Shown here in pieces: positions 34,441-47,613 of a stretch of 64,000 bases of DNA. The position numbers and the translations under genes were made by a program. Under the pieces are notes generated by a model, which was given only the letters and a program-made list of their open reading frames with translations, was not told where the DNA came from and ran no database searches. The DNA lies in NCBI RefSeq assembly GCF_018417475.1, contig NZ_CP054856.1, positions 3,007,001 through 3,071,000 on the forward strand. Reading direction: 5' to 3'. This stretch comes from Novosphingobium decolorationis (lineage in GTDB: Bacteria > Pseudomonadota > Alphaproteobacteria > Sphingomonadales > Sphingomonadaceae). Within the stretch, counting starts at the first letter, position 1. Every line of letters starts with the position of its first letter.

Positions 34441-36042
34441 ATGACGCGCCGCGAGATCGAAGGCTGGAGCCTGCGCTGGGACGAGGAGCGCGCGCAGGCT
34501 GCGCGCCGCGAGGGATGGTGGCGCGACGAGACGCTTGCCGATCTCGTGCCGCGCCTCGCTGCCGCCGAGCCGGACCGGCTGATGCTGGTGGAGGGTGAGG
34601 TGCGGCTGAGCGCGGGCGAACTGCACGAACGCGCGCTGCGCCTGGGCACCTGGCTGGGCGAGCGCGTCGCGCCGGGCGGTGTCGTCTCCTTCATGCTGCC
34701 CAACTGGCACGAGGCCGCGACGATCTACCTTGCCGCGACTTACGCCGGGCTTGTCGCGAACCCGATCCTGCCCTCGCTGCGCACGCGCGACACCGCCTTC
34801 ATCCTGCGCGACTGCAAGAGCCGCGTGGTCTTCGTGCCCGAGACATTCCGCCGTTTCGACTACGCCGCGATGCTGACCAGCATTGCCGCCGAGATGGAGC
34901 ACGGCCCCGAGATCGTCGTCGTGCGCGGCACAGGGCCGGTCGCGGGCACGCAGGACTATGCGGCGATCCTGGAGGCGAGCGCGCCCCGTACCATCCGTCA
35001 CCCCGATCCCGACGCGGTGCGCATGGTGATGTACACCTCGGGCACGACCGGGCGGCCCAAGGGTGTGCTGCATACCCACAACTCGCTCGGCGCACTGCTG
35101 CACCAGATCGGCGCCTACTGGCACGTTGCGCCGGGGGACCGTTTCCTCGTTGCCTCGCCGATCAGCCATATCGGCGGCTCGATCTACGCCTTCGAGGGGC
35201 CGGTGCTGCTGGGCAGCGTGGCCGTGCTGCTCGACCAGTGGAACGCGCAGGAGGGGCTGCACCTCATGCAGGCGGAAAGGATCACCCATATGGCGGGCGC
35301 GACCCCGTTCCTCGAACAGATCCTGCGCGCGGCGCAGGCGCAGGGAGACCATCTGGACGCGCTCAAGGTCTTCATCTGCGGAGGAGCCTCGGTGCCGCCC
35401 GCGCTGATCGAGGAGGCGAGCGCCTGGTTCACGAGCGCCCGCGTCAGCCGGGTCTACGGCAGCACCGAGGTGCCGGTCACGACGGTCGGATCTCTGGATG
35501 AAAAGGGCATGCCCGAGGCCGCGCAGACCGACGGCAAGGCGGGAATAGCGCAGGTCATCCTGGCTCCCGACGGCGAGATCCGCGCGCGCGGCCCCCAGAT
35601 GCTGGCGGGCTATATCCGGCAGGAAGACGAGGAGGGCGCGTTCGATGCCGCAGGCTTCTACCGCAGCGGCGATCAGGGCGCGCTTGATGCAGGTGGCTTT
35701 CTCACCGTCACCGGACGGATCAAGGACCTCATCATCCGCAACGGGGAGAACATCGCGCCCAAGGAGATCGAGGACCTGCTCTCCGGCCACCCCGCGATTG
35801 CCGACATCGCCATCGTCGGCTTGCCCGACCCGCGCACTGGCGAGCGCGCCTGCGCGGTCATCGTGCCAAGCGACGGCGCCATTCCCGACGTGCCGATGCT
35901 GGCGGACTACCTGTCGGCCGCTGGCGTCACCCGCTTCAAGTATCCCGAGCAGGTGGTCCTGCGCGAGGCCCTGCCGCGCAACGAGGCGGGCAAGGTCCTG
36001 AAGCACGTCCTGCGCGCCGAACTGGCCGAAATGGCCGTCTGA
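34441..36042 (+). CDS. AMP-forming acyl-CoA ligase
   Basis: A 533-residue ANL-family ligase. MVMYTSGTTGRPKGVLHTH is the adenylate-binding loop, SRVYGSTEVPVTT the A5 motif, YRSGDQGALDAGGFL the A7 motif, and GRIKDLIIRNGENIAPKEIE the hinge. The terminal catalytic Lys sits in PRNEAGKVLKHVL. A strong ribosome site (AGGAGGTGGAG) precedes the ATG. It is the first gene of a four-gene plus-strand operon with a Rieske oxygenase, an SDR and mmsA, so it probably activates the acid that enters or leaves that sequence. Confidence 0.93.
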   Translation: MTRREIEGWSLRWDEERAQAARREGWWRDETLADLVPRLAAAEPDRLMLVEGEVRLSAGELHERALRLGTWLGERVAPGGVVSFMLPNWHEAATIYLAATYAGLVANPILPSLRTRDTAFILRDCKSRVVFVPETFRRFDYAAMLTSIAAEMEHGPEIVVVRGTGPVAGTQDYAAILEASAPRTIRHPDPDAVRMVMYTSGTTGRPKGVLHTHNSLGALLHQIGAYWHVAPGDRFLVASPISHIGGSIYAFEGPVLLGSVAVLLDQWNAQEGLHLMQAERITHMAGATPFLEQILRAAQAQGDHLDALKVFICGGASVPPALIEEASAWFTSARVSRVYGSTEVPVTTVGSLDEKGMPEAAQTDGKAGIAQVILAPDGEIRARGPQMLAGYIRQEDEEGAFDAAGFYRSGDQGALDAGGFLTVTGRIKDLIIRNGENIAPKEIEDLLSGHPAIADIAIVGLPDPRTGERACAVIVPSDGAIPDVPMLADYLSAAGVTRFKYPEQVVLREALPRNEAGKVLKHVLRAELAEMAV

Positions 36043-36137
36043 CATCGCCCGAGCGGTGGCTGGGGCGGGCGCCTTCGTGATCGGAGGGGCGGGCGTTAAG
36101 CATCGCTGCAAACATGTTCGAGAGAGGATCCTTCGCC

Positions 36138-37550
36138 ATGGCCGAGGCCGACCCTGCCGCCCGCTTCGATGTGCCCCATCTCGTCACCAATCCGGAACGT
36201 ATCCCGGCGGCACGCTACTACGACGAGACCTTCTACCGCGCGGAAACCGAGCGGCTCTGGCCCCATGTCTGGCAGATGGCGACGCGTCTCGAACTGATCC
36301 CCAACGTGGGCGACTGGATCGAGTACAGCAATCTGGGCCAATCGGTGATCGTGGTGCGCACCGGCGAGGGCAGCGAGGGCGTGAAGGCCTACCACAACGC
36401 CTGTCGCCACCGCGGCGTGCCCATCGCCGAGCCGGGCGGGCAGGGCAACTGCAAGAGTGCGGGCTTCATCTGCCCCTTCCACGGCTGGCGCTGGAACATG
36501 GAGGGCGACAACACCTTCGTCTACGGCAAGCACTTCTTCTCCGAGGAGCAGCTCGACGCGGCCGACCTGGCGCTGCGTCCCTGCCGCGTGGAAACCGCGA
36601 TCGGCTGCGCCTTCATCAACTTCGACGAGGCGGCTCCGTCGCTGCGCGAGAGCCTGGGTCCCGTGCTCGAAGCGCTGGAAATGCGCGGGTTCGACGATCT
36701 CAAGGCCGAGTGGTGGTATGCCACGAAGCTGCCGGCGAACTGGAAGATCGCGATGGAGGCCTTCATGGAAGGCTACCACGTGATGAAGACGCACCCGCAG
36801 CTCCAGCACAAGCTGCCCCAGCTCTACAACACGATGTACGGCATGGACACAGGGGGCATCGGCCTGCCGATCAACCCCGGCCTCACCGTGCGCGAGAACG
36901 TCCAGGCCCAGTTCGAGCACATGAAGCTCCTGAACGAGGGCATGGCGGGCATGGTCCACGCCAAGGAAGTGGAGATCGCCAGCCACCTTCTCGATGTCGA
37001 GCTGCCCGAGGACCCGGCCCAGGCCATCCCGATGTGGTACGGCATCGTCCAGCACCAGGTGGTCGAGCAGCTGCGCGCGCGCGGCGAGGACATTCCCGAC
37101 CTTAACACGCTGGCCCAGACCCATCCGGTTCAGGCGGTGGAGTTCCTCTTTCCGCACTATTTCCTGCTGCCCACGATGAGCAGCGCGTCGGCCTACCGCA
37201 TCCGTCCGCTCGGCCCCGAGGAGTGCCTGTTCGAGCTGTGGTCGCTCACCCATTTCGCGCCCGAGGACAACCACCAGAGCGTCACCGAGCCGACCCTGCT
37301 GCCCTACGACAGCGAGGAGTTCCCGCCGATCCCACGCCAGGACTATGGCAATATCCCGATCCAGCAGCAGGGCCTTCACGCGCAAGGCTTTGACTACATG
37401 CGGCTCGGACGCGGTGTGGAGGGGCTTATCAGCAACTACAACCGCGTGATCGACGGGCACTTGAAGGGCATCGATGGCGAGCGGCTGAGCGCGGCGACGC
37501 GCAAGCTGCAGCACAATTTCGATGGCCAGATCGAAGATCTGGGTTTCTGA
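36138..37550 (+). CDS. Rieske non-heme iron oxygenase, alpha subunit
   Basis: A 470-residue oxygenase. The Rieske ligands are C89/H91 (CRHRGVPI) and C112/H115 (CPFHGWRW). The mononuclear iron ligands are H214 and H219 (EGYHVMKTHPQ). A long C-terminal region has FLFPHYFLLPTMSSASAYR. GAGAGGA lies 9 bases before ATG 36138; the upstream ATG 36114 is less likely. The protein is only distantly similar to the other Rieske protein at 31040-32395, so the two probably act on different substrates. No electron-transfer partner genes are present. Confidence 0.92.
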   Translation: MAEADPAARFDVPHLVTNPERIPAARYYDETFYRAETERLWPHVWQMATRLELIPNVGDWIEYSNLGQSVIVVRTGEGSEGVKAYHNACRHRGVPIAEPGGQGNCKSAGFICPFHGWRWNMEGDNTFVYGKHFFSEEQLDAADLALRPCRVETAIGCAFINFDEAAPSLRESLGPVLEALEMRGFDDLKAEWWYATKLPANWKIAMEAFMEGYHVMKTHPQLQHKLPQLYNTMYGMDTGGIGLPINPGLTVRENVQAQFEHMKLLNEGMAGMVHAKEVEIASHLLDVELPEDPAQAIPMWYGIVQHQVVEQLRARGEDIPDLNTLAQTHPVQAVEFLFPHYFLLPTMSSASAYRIRPLGPEECLFELWSLTHFAPEDNHQSVTEPTLLPYDSEEFPPIPRQDYGNIPIQQQGLHAQGFDYMRLGRGVEGLISNYNRVIDGHLKGIDGERLSAATRKLQHNFDGQIEDLGF

Positions 37551-37551
37551 G

Positions 37552-38328
37552 ATGGCGCGTACCAGCATCATCACGGGGGCAGGCAGCGGCATAGGTCTTG
37601 CTACGGCCAAGGCCCTGCACGCGGCGGGCGATGCCATCGTCGGCATCGGGCGCAGCGCCGACAAGCTGGCGGGGCTCGCCGAGGCTCTGGGCACCGAGGA
37701 GCGTCTGGCCACACTGGCGCTCGACATCACCGATGCGGATGCTCCGCACGCCATCGTCGACTTCGCGCTGGAGCGCTTCGGGTGCATCGATACGCTGGTC
37801 AACAACGCGGGGCTCGGCAGCCCGACCCCGCTGCATGAGACCGACGATGCCACGCTCGATCTCTTCCTCGACGTCATGCTGCGCGCGCCCTTTCGCCTTT
37901 GCCGCGAGGCCATCGCGCACATGGGCGAGGGCGGCTGCGTGGTGAACGTCACCAGCACCTTCGCGATGATCGGCGGCAAGCGCGGCGGGCCCTATTCGGC
38001 GGCCAAGGGCGGGCTTCGCTCGCTGACCGAGCACATGGCGGCGGAGTACGGGCCGCGCGGCATTCGCAGCAATTGCGTCGCGCCCGGCGTTACCATGACC
38101 GACATGGTCCGGCACCGTTTCGAGGATGAGACGTTCAAGCGGGTGAACGTGGAGACCACGCCCTATCCCCGCCTCGCCGAAGCCGAGGATCTGGCGAACG
38201 TCATCGCGTTCCTGTGCTCACCGGGGGGCGAGATGATCAATGGCCAGTCGATCGTGGTCGATGGCGGGTGGACGCGGACCAAGTACCTCTCACCCCGCGC
38301 GCTGACCAGCGACTGGGTCGAGAGCTAG
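37552..38328 (+). CDS. Short-chain dehydrogenase/reductase
   Basis: A 258-residue SDR starting one base after the Rieske oxygenase stop. TGAGSGIG lies at residues 8-15 and NNAG at 84-87. The active-site triad is Ser135 (NVTSTFAMIGG), Tyr148 and Lys152 (PYSAAKGG). The ending MINGQSIVVDGGWT is typical of the FabG-like group. The gene probably oxidises the alcohol made by the oxygenase to the carbonyl that mmsA-type dehydrogenase could take further. This pathway order is inferred from gene order only. Confidence 0.92.
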   Translation: MARTSIITGAGSGIGLATAKALHAAGDAIVGIGRSADKLAGLAEALGTEERLATLALDITDADAPHAIVDFALERFGCIDTLVNNAGLGSPTPLHETDDATLDLFLDVMLRAPFRLCREAIAHMGEGGCVVNVTSTFAMIGGKRGGPYSAAKGGLRSLTEHMAAEYGPRGIRSNCVAPGVTMTDMVRHRFEDETFKRVNVETTPYPRLAEAEDLANVIAFLCSPGGEMINGQSIVVDGGWTRTKYLSPRALTSDWVES

Positions 38329-38357
38329 AACACGAAACGCGAGAAACGGGAACGGAT

Positions 38358-39857
38358 ATGCGCACCATCGATCATTTCATCTGCGGCGAAAGTTCGGGCA
38401 CCGGCTCTGGCGCCCGTGTCCACCAGGTCTGGAATCCCTCCACCGGGGAAGTGCAGGCGGAAGTTCCGCTGGGCGATGCGGCCCTGCTCGACCGTGCAGT
38501 GGAAACCGCAAGCCGGGTCCAGATCGAATGGGCGGCCACCAACCCGCAGCGCCGCGCACGCGTCATGTTCCGCTTCAAGCAGCTCCTGGAAGAGAACATG
38601 CAGGCACTTGCCGAACTCCTGGCGAGCGAGCACGGCAAGGTCGTCGACGATGCCAAGGGCGACATCCAGCGCGGGCTCGAGGTGATCGAGTTCGCCTGTG
38701 GCATTCCCCATGCCCAGAAAGGCGAATACACGGTTGGCGCGGGCAGCGGGATCGATGTCTACTCGATGCGCCAGCCGCTTGGCGTGGGCGCAGGCATCAC
38801 CCCGTTCAACTTCCCCGCGATGATCCCGATGTGGATGTTCGGCATGGCGATCGCGTGTGGCAACGCCTTCATCCTGAAGCCCAGCGAACGCGATCCCAGC
38901 GTGCCGGTGCGCCTGGCCGAGCTCTTCGTCGAGGCGGGCGCGCCCGAGGGTCTGCTCTAGGTCGTCCATGGGGACAAGGAGATGGTCGACGCCATTCTCG
39001 ATCATCCCGGCATCGCGGCGGTCAGCTTCGTAGGCTCGTCCGACATCGCCCAGTACGTCTATTCGCGCGGTGTCGCGGCGGGCAAGCGCGTCCAGGCGAT
39101 GGGCGGGGCCAAGAACCATGGCATCGTCATGCCCGATGCCGATCTCGACCAGGTGGTGAACGACTTGTGCGGTGCGGCCTTCGGTTCTGCAGGTGAGCGT
39201 TGCATGGCGCTTCCCGTGGTGGTGCCAGTGGGCGAGGATACGGCCGAGCGCCTGCGCGAAAAGCTTATCCCCGCGATCAACGCGCTGCGCGTGGGCGTCT
39301 CGCACGATCCCGACGCGCACTATGGCCCGGTCGTCACGCCCGAGCACAAGGCGCGCATCGTCCAGTGGATCGGGACGGCCGTGGATGAAGGCTCCGAACT
39401 GGTCATCGACGGGCGCGACTTCACGCTGCAGGGGCACGAAAAGGGCTTCTTCCTGGGCCCCACGCTGCTCGACCGGGTGACGACGGGCATGAAAAGCTAC
39501 CACGAGGAAATCTTCGGCCCGGTCCTTCAGATCGTGCGCGCGGCCGATTTCGAGGAAGCCGTCGCCCTGCCCAGCAAGCACCAATACGGCAATGGCGTCG
39601 CCATCTTCACGCGCAACGGCCACGCCGCGCGTGAGTTCGCCGCGCGCGTCAACGTCGGCATGGTGGGCGTGAACGTGCCGATCCCGGTGCCGGTCAGCTA
39701 CCACAGCTTCGGTGGCTGGAAACGCAGCGCCTTTGGCGACACCAACCAGTACGGCATGGAAGGCATGCGCTTCTGGACCAAGGTGAAGACCGTCACCCAG
39801 CGCTGGCCCGATGGCGGAGGCGATGGTTCCAATGCCTTCCTGATCCCGACGCTGTGA
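38358..39857 (+). pseudogene. mmsA: Methylmalonate-semialdehyde-type aldehyde dehydrogenase with in-frame amber codon
   Basis: A 499-codon frame that is intact except for one TAG at 38958-38960 (codon 201), inside a conserved stretch: PEGLL-stop-VVHGDKEMVDAIL. All hallmarks lie around it: FNFPAMIPMW and LKPSERDPSVPVR before it, SFVGSSDIAQYVY, AMGGAKNHG (the motif specific for this CoA-dependent class) and catalytic Cys282 (AGERCMALP) after it. A CAG to TAG change would explain the stop. The enzyme class converts malonate or methylmalonate semialdehyde to acetyl- or propionyl-CoA. It is the last gene of its operon. Whether it is dead, suppressed or a sequencing error is unresolved. Confidence 0.88.
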
Positions 39858-39885
39858 TTGGGAAGAACTGAAGAAAAAAGGAATA

Positions 39886-40004
39886 GGTCCGAGGGCCATC
39901 GCCCTCGGGCTCCCCAAACTGGCTACCTCACGGTGCTCACGCATCGTTAGCCGAGAGAGGTGAGCAAGACGGTTATGGGGTCAAGGGGTAATAACCCCTT
40001 GAAT
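39886..40004. repeat. Intergenic repeat copy R4 (reverse orientation, TA-arm variant)
   Basis: C: CCGAGGGC (39889-39896) and GCCCTCGG (39901-39908), loop CATC. B: a weak CTCAC/GTGAG pair. A: TCAAGGGGT (39981-39989) and ACCCCTTGA (39994-40002), loop AATA. AAAAAAGG lies to the left and TATTTTCTTTCTT to the right, giving T-rich tracts outward on each strand. It lies between the convergent mmsA and racemase genes. Confidence 0.87.
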
Positions 40005-40018
40005 GGTATTTTCTTTCT

Positions 40019-44017
<3,999 letters not shown>

Positions 44018-44049
44018 CCCTTGTATCCCTTCCCTGATATTGTGTGCCG

Positions 44050-45186
44050 TCACGCGGCCTGAAGCGCGCGTGCGATGACCATGCGCTGGATGTCGGACGT
44101 GCCTTCGTAGATCTGGCAGACCCGCACATCGCGGTAGATCTTGGCGACGCCGAACTCCTCCAGGTAGCCGTAGCCACCCAGCGTCTGGATCGCGCCCGAG
44201 ACCACCTGCTCGGCGGTTTCGGAGGCGACGAGCTTGGCCATCGAGGCCTCCTTGAGACACGGGAGCCCTGCGTCCTTGAGGCTGGCCGCGTGGAGCACCA
44301 GATGGCGTGCGGCCTCCAGCTTCGCAGCAAGATCGGCAAGACGGAAGCCCACGGCCTGGTGTTCGAGGATGGGCTTGCCGAAGCTGGTGCGTTCGCGCGC
44401 GTAATCGACCGCGATCTCCAATGCGGCCTGTGCCATGCCGATGCACTGCGCGGCGATGCCGATGCGGCCGACCTCCAGGTTCGAGAGAGCCAGGCCATAG
44501 CCCGCACCCTCTGCGCCAAGGCGCAGGTCCTCGGGCACGAAGAGGTTGTCGAAGCGGATCGCGCAGGTGTCCGACGCGCCCTGGCCCAGCTTGTGCTCGA
44601 CCTTGTCGACGCTGTAGCCTTCGCTGTCGGTGGGGACGAGAAAGCCCGTGATGCCGCGCTTTCCTGCATCGGGATCGGTGACGGCATAGACGATCGTCAG
44701 CCCGGCGATCTTGCCTGAGGTGATGAACTGCTTGGCGCCGTCAAGAACGTATCCGCCTTCCACCTTGCGCGCGCGGGTGCGGATCGCCGAGGCGTCCGAG
44801 CCTGCGTCGGTCTCGGTCAGGGCAAAGGCACCGATCATGCGGCCTGCGATGAGATCGGGCAGGAAGCGGGCCTGCTGTTCGGCGCTGCCGTCCTTGATGA
44901 GGCTGGAGACGATGAGGCTGTTCTGGATCGAGACGATGGTCGAGAGTGCCCCGTCGGCGGCGGCAATCTCGATCAGGGCCAGCGCGTAGGAGACGAAATC
45001 GGCCTCTGCGCCGCCGAAGCTTTCGGGCGCGGTCATGCCCATCAGGCCAAGGCCCGCCAGTTCCTCGAACAGGGCGGGCGGATAGCCGCCCGCGGCCTCG
45101 AATGCGGCGCTCCTGGGCCGTATCTGCTCCTGCGCGAAGGCGCGCACGGCCTCGCGGATGGCCTCTTGGGTTTCGGTGAAGATCAT
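44050..45186 (-). CDS. Acyl-CoA dehydrogenase, classical homomeric type
   Basis: A 378-residue enzyme with all classical features. GAFALTETDAGSDASAIRT and YVLDGAKQFITSG form the flavin region, with the typical substrate-loop ending. The catalytic Glu is present in CQIYEGTSDIQRMVIARAL. This contrasts with the two heteromeric pairs at 24323-28639, which lack it. It is the first gene of the operon ending at 40019 and has a GCGATATC site 89 bases upstream. Likely a short- or branched-chain acyl-CoA dehydrogenase. Confidence 0.94.
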   Translation of the reverse strand: MIFTETQEAIREAVRAFAQEQIRPRSAAFEAAGGYPPALFEELAGLGLMGMTAPESFGGAEADFVSYALALIEIAAADGALSTIVSIQNSLIVSSLIKDGSAEQQARFLPDLIAGRMIGAFALTETDAGSDASAIRTRARKVEGGYVLDGAKQFITSGKIAGLTIVYAVTDPDAGKRGITGFLVPTDSEGYSVDKVEHKLGQGASDTCAIRFDNLFVPEDLRLGAEGAGYGLALSNLEVGRIGIAAQCIGMAQAALEIAVDYARERTSFGKPILEHQAVGFRLADLAAKLEAARHLVLHAASLKDAGLPCLKEASMAKLVASETAEQVVSGAIQTLGGYGYLEEFGVAKIYRDVRVCQIYEGTSDIQRMVIARALQAA

Positions 45187-45274
45187 GCCCCATCCCGATC
45201 GTGATCTGTGGTTTTCGGACGTGAGCGTATCAGCGCGAAGGCGCGCGGCAAGGAAGCCGGGGGGCAAGGCAACC

Positions 45275-45282
45275 GATATCGC
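45275..45282. promoter_or_regulatory. GCGATATC upstream site 5
   Basis: Reads GCGATATC on the minus strand, 89 bases before the acyl-CoA dehydrogenase start at 45186. The context CCGCGATATCGGTT resembles sites 3 and 4. Confidence 0.35.
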
Positions 45283-45329
45283 GGTGGCGGGGCTTTGCGG
45301 AGGTTGAAAACACGAAGAAGGGAAGACGG

Positions 45330-45448
45330 ATTCAAGGGGTTATTACCCCTTGACCCCAAAACGGTCGACCTCGCCCATTGCGCGCAAGGTTGCTTGCCAA
45401 TCGTGAGCTAGACGGTTTCGGGAGCCCGAGGGCAATGGCCCTCGGAAT
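45330..45448. repeat. Intergenic repeat copy R5 (A-C, TA-arm variant)
   Basis: A: TCAAGGGGT (45332-45340) and ACCCCTTGA (45345-45353), loop TATT; it is the exact complement of the R4 module. C: CCGAGGGC (45426-45433) and GCCCTCGG (45438-45445), loop AATG. The B stem is eroded. CTTTTTC follows. It is the only clear copy between two genes on the same strand. Confidence 0.87.
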
Positions 45449-45470
45449 CATCACTTTTTCTGCGTGACCT

Positions 45471-46268
45471 TCACTCCCCTTTGAACCGGGGCGCCCGCCG
45501 TTCCCTCAGCGCGGCGAGCCCCTCGCGGTGGTCGACGGTGCGCACGCTGAGTGCTTCGTAGGCGATCCCGGCATCGAGCAGGGCGGCGCCTGCGCGGCGC
45601 AGTTCGAGGTTGGTCAGCACCTTGGTCCAGCGCAGCGCCTGCGGCGCGCCGCCGGTGAGCTTGCGGCAGTAGTCATCGACCACGGCATCGAGTTCGTCTG
45701 CGGGCACGCAGCGGTTGATGAGGCCGATGCGCTGTGCTTCGGCGGCGGGGAGCAGCTCGCCTGTCAGCAGGAATTCCTTGGCGCGGGTGAGGCCGATGCG
45801 CGCGGCCCAGATCAGCGCGCCGCCATCGCCCGCGACAAGGCCAATGCCGACATGGGGGTCGCCGATCCTGGCGCCGTCTGCCGCGACGATGATGTCGCCC
45901 ATGAGCGCAATCGTCGCGCCAAGGCCCACGGCGTGGCCGTTCATGCGCACCACCAGCGGCTTTTCGAGGGTGAGCAGGGCCTCGACGATCCGTTTGGCCT
46001 GCCGGGCTTCATGGTCGAAAAGGTGGGGTTCGCGCGCGTTGCGCTCCATGTGGTCGATGTCGCCGCCCGCCGAGAAGGCGCGGCCAGCCCCTGTCAACAG
46101 CACGACGTCGCTGCCCGGATCGGACGCGATGAAGGCAAGCGCCTCGGGCAGCTCGTCGTGGAGCACGAGGTTCACCGCATTGAGCGCCTCGGGCCGGTTG
46201 AGCGTAAGCACGAGCAGCCGTTCGCGCCGCTCCAGGATCAGCGTTGTGAAGGAGGGTAGCGGGGTCAT
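45471..46268 (-). CDS. Crotonase-family protein (enoyl-CoA hydratase/isomerase-like)
   Basis: A 265-residue crotonase-fold protein. The oxyanion-hole region is FSAGGDIDHM. The two catalytic Glu positions of standard hydratases appear replaced: GHAVGLGATIALMGD where GGGCE is usual, and DPHVGIGLVAGDGG where PEINLGLIPGAGG is usual. It may therefore isomerise, hydrolyse or cleave a CoA ester rather than hydrate it. The start overlaps the preceding CoA-transferase stop (ATGA). The proposed chemistry is inference from motif comparison by eye. Confidence 0.85.
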   Translation of the reverse strand: MTPLPSFTTLILERRERLLVLTLNRPEALNAVNLVLHDELPEALAFIASDPGSDVVLLTGAGRAFSAGGDIDHMERNAREPHLFDHEARQAKRIVEALLTLEKPLVVRMNGHAVGLGATIALMGDIIVAADGARIGDPHVGIGLVAGDGGALIWAARIGLTRAKEFLLTGELLPAAEAQRIGLINRCVPADELDAVVDDYCRKLTGGAPQALRWTKVLTNLELRRAGAALLDAGIAYEALSVRTVDHREGLAALRERRAPRFKGE

Positions 46269-47431
46269 GACCGGACCTGCGCCTCACGGGTCATCGCGTC
46301 GCATGGCTCCTCGTCCGCTTCGCCCAGCGCCGGAGGCGGCCCGGCGATGCGTCCGGGCGTGCGCGAGAAGTCGACCGGGATGCCCGGATAGCGCATGTCT
46401 CCCCAGCGCGAGGGGACGGTCTGGAAGAAGCCGCTCTCGACAAGGTGGGGGTCTTGGAGGAGGTCATCTGTCGTGCGCAGCGGCGCGGCGGGAATGCCCA
46501 GTTCGAGCAACAGGTCGAGCCACTCCTGCGTGGTGCGGGTGAGGAACGTCTCGGCCAGAAGCCCATAGATATGGTCGATCTGCGTGGCGCGCTGGGCCAG
46601 CGTCGCCATGTCGTCTGTCACCCATTCGGGCTTCACGGCCTGCGTGAACAGGCGCCAGTGCTTGTCGTTGTAGATGAGCGCGGCGACGTGGCCGTCGCGC
46701 GTGCGGTAGGGACGGCGGTCGCGGGCGACCGCGCGCGGGTAGTGCGCGGGGCCGAGCGGGGGATCGAACAGCGCGCCGTTGGCGTGCTCGACCAGCATGA
46801 AGGCGCTCATCGTCTCGAACATAGGGACCTCGACCTCCTGCCCCTCGCCGGTGCGTTCGCGGTGGAAGAGCGCCATGACGGTGGCGTAGAGCGCGGTCAT
46901 CCCGGCGATCTTGTCGGCCATGATCGAGCCGACGAAGCCTGGTTCGCCATTCAGCAGTTCCTGCACCGAAGTCAGACCGCACTCGGCCTGGATGGTGTCG
47001 TCGTAGGCGGCCTGGTCGCGGTAGCGGCCCTTGCGCCCGTAGCCATAGCAGTTGGTATAGACGATGCCCGGATTGACCCTGGACACCGCCGCGTAGTCGA
47101 GCCCGAGGCGGGCAATCGCCCGCCCCCGCATCGAGTGGATGAAGACGTCGGCTTCGGCGATCATCTCGAGCAGCTGGGCGCGGGCGGCATCCTGCGACAG
47201 GTCCATCACGTGGCTGCGCTTGCCCCGGTTCACATGCGCGAAGACGCCGCCCATGCCCGGTTCCGGGCCGACCGAGATGAAGCGCGTGCCATCGCCCTCA
47301 GGGGGCTCGATCTTGATCACTTGCGCGCCCATGTCGGCCATGATCTGCGTCGCGTAGGGCCCCATGACCATGGCGGTAAGGTCGATGACCTTGATGCCGG
47401 CCAGGGGGCCTTGCCTGCCGTGTTCGGACAC
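46265..47431 (-). CDS. Class III (CaiB/BaiF) CoA-transferase
   Basis: A 388-residue CoA-transferase. The N-terminal Rossmann motif is VIDLTAMVMGPYATQIMADMGAQVIKIEPPEGD, here read in two parts (VIDLTAMVMGPYATQ and MGAQVIKIEPPEGD). The catalytic Asp is expected in GSIMADKIAGM. The C-terminal domain has GIPAAPLRTTDDLLQDPHL. The start GTG 47431 has GGGAGGAAG upstream. It is encoded with the crotonase on the minus strand and divergent from the acyl-CoA dehydrogenase operon at 47614. It activates an acid using an acyl-CoA donor. Confidence 0.91.
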   Translation of the reverse strand: MSEHGRQGPLAGIKVIDLTAMVMGPYATQIMADMGAQVIKIEPPEGDGTRFISVGPEPGMGGVFAHVNRGKRSHVMDLSQDAARAQLLEMIAEADVFIHSMRGRAIARLGLDYAAVSRVNPGIVYTNCYGYGRKGRYRDQAAYDDTIQAECGLTSVQELLNGEPGFVGSIMADKIAGMTALYATVMALFHRERTGEGQEVEVPMFETMSAFMLVEHANGALFDPPLGPAHYPRAVARDRRPYRTRDGHVAALIYNDKHWRLFTQAVKPEWVTDDMATLAQRATQIDHIYGLLAETFLTRTTQEWLDLLLELGIPAAPLRTTDDLLQDPHLVESGFFQTVPSRWGDMRYPGIPVDFSRTPGRIAGPPPALGEADEEPCDAMTREAQVRS

Positions 47432-47613
47432 CTGTGCTTCCTCCCGTTCTGCAAGGGAAGCTAACCGTCTCGCCGGGCGCTGTCCTCTCGCGCCGATTTG
47501 GATCGCCCGAGCGAATATGCGCGGGCGCCAATTTGCGCTGTCCGGCTTGTTTGCTAGCCCGACTGCGCATTTCGGCGCGAAGGCGCGCGATGGAACGGGA
47601 CGAGGCACGGGCA

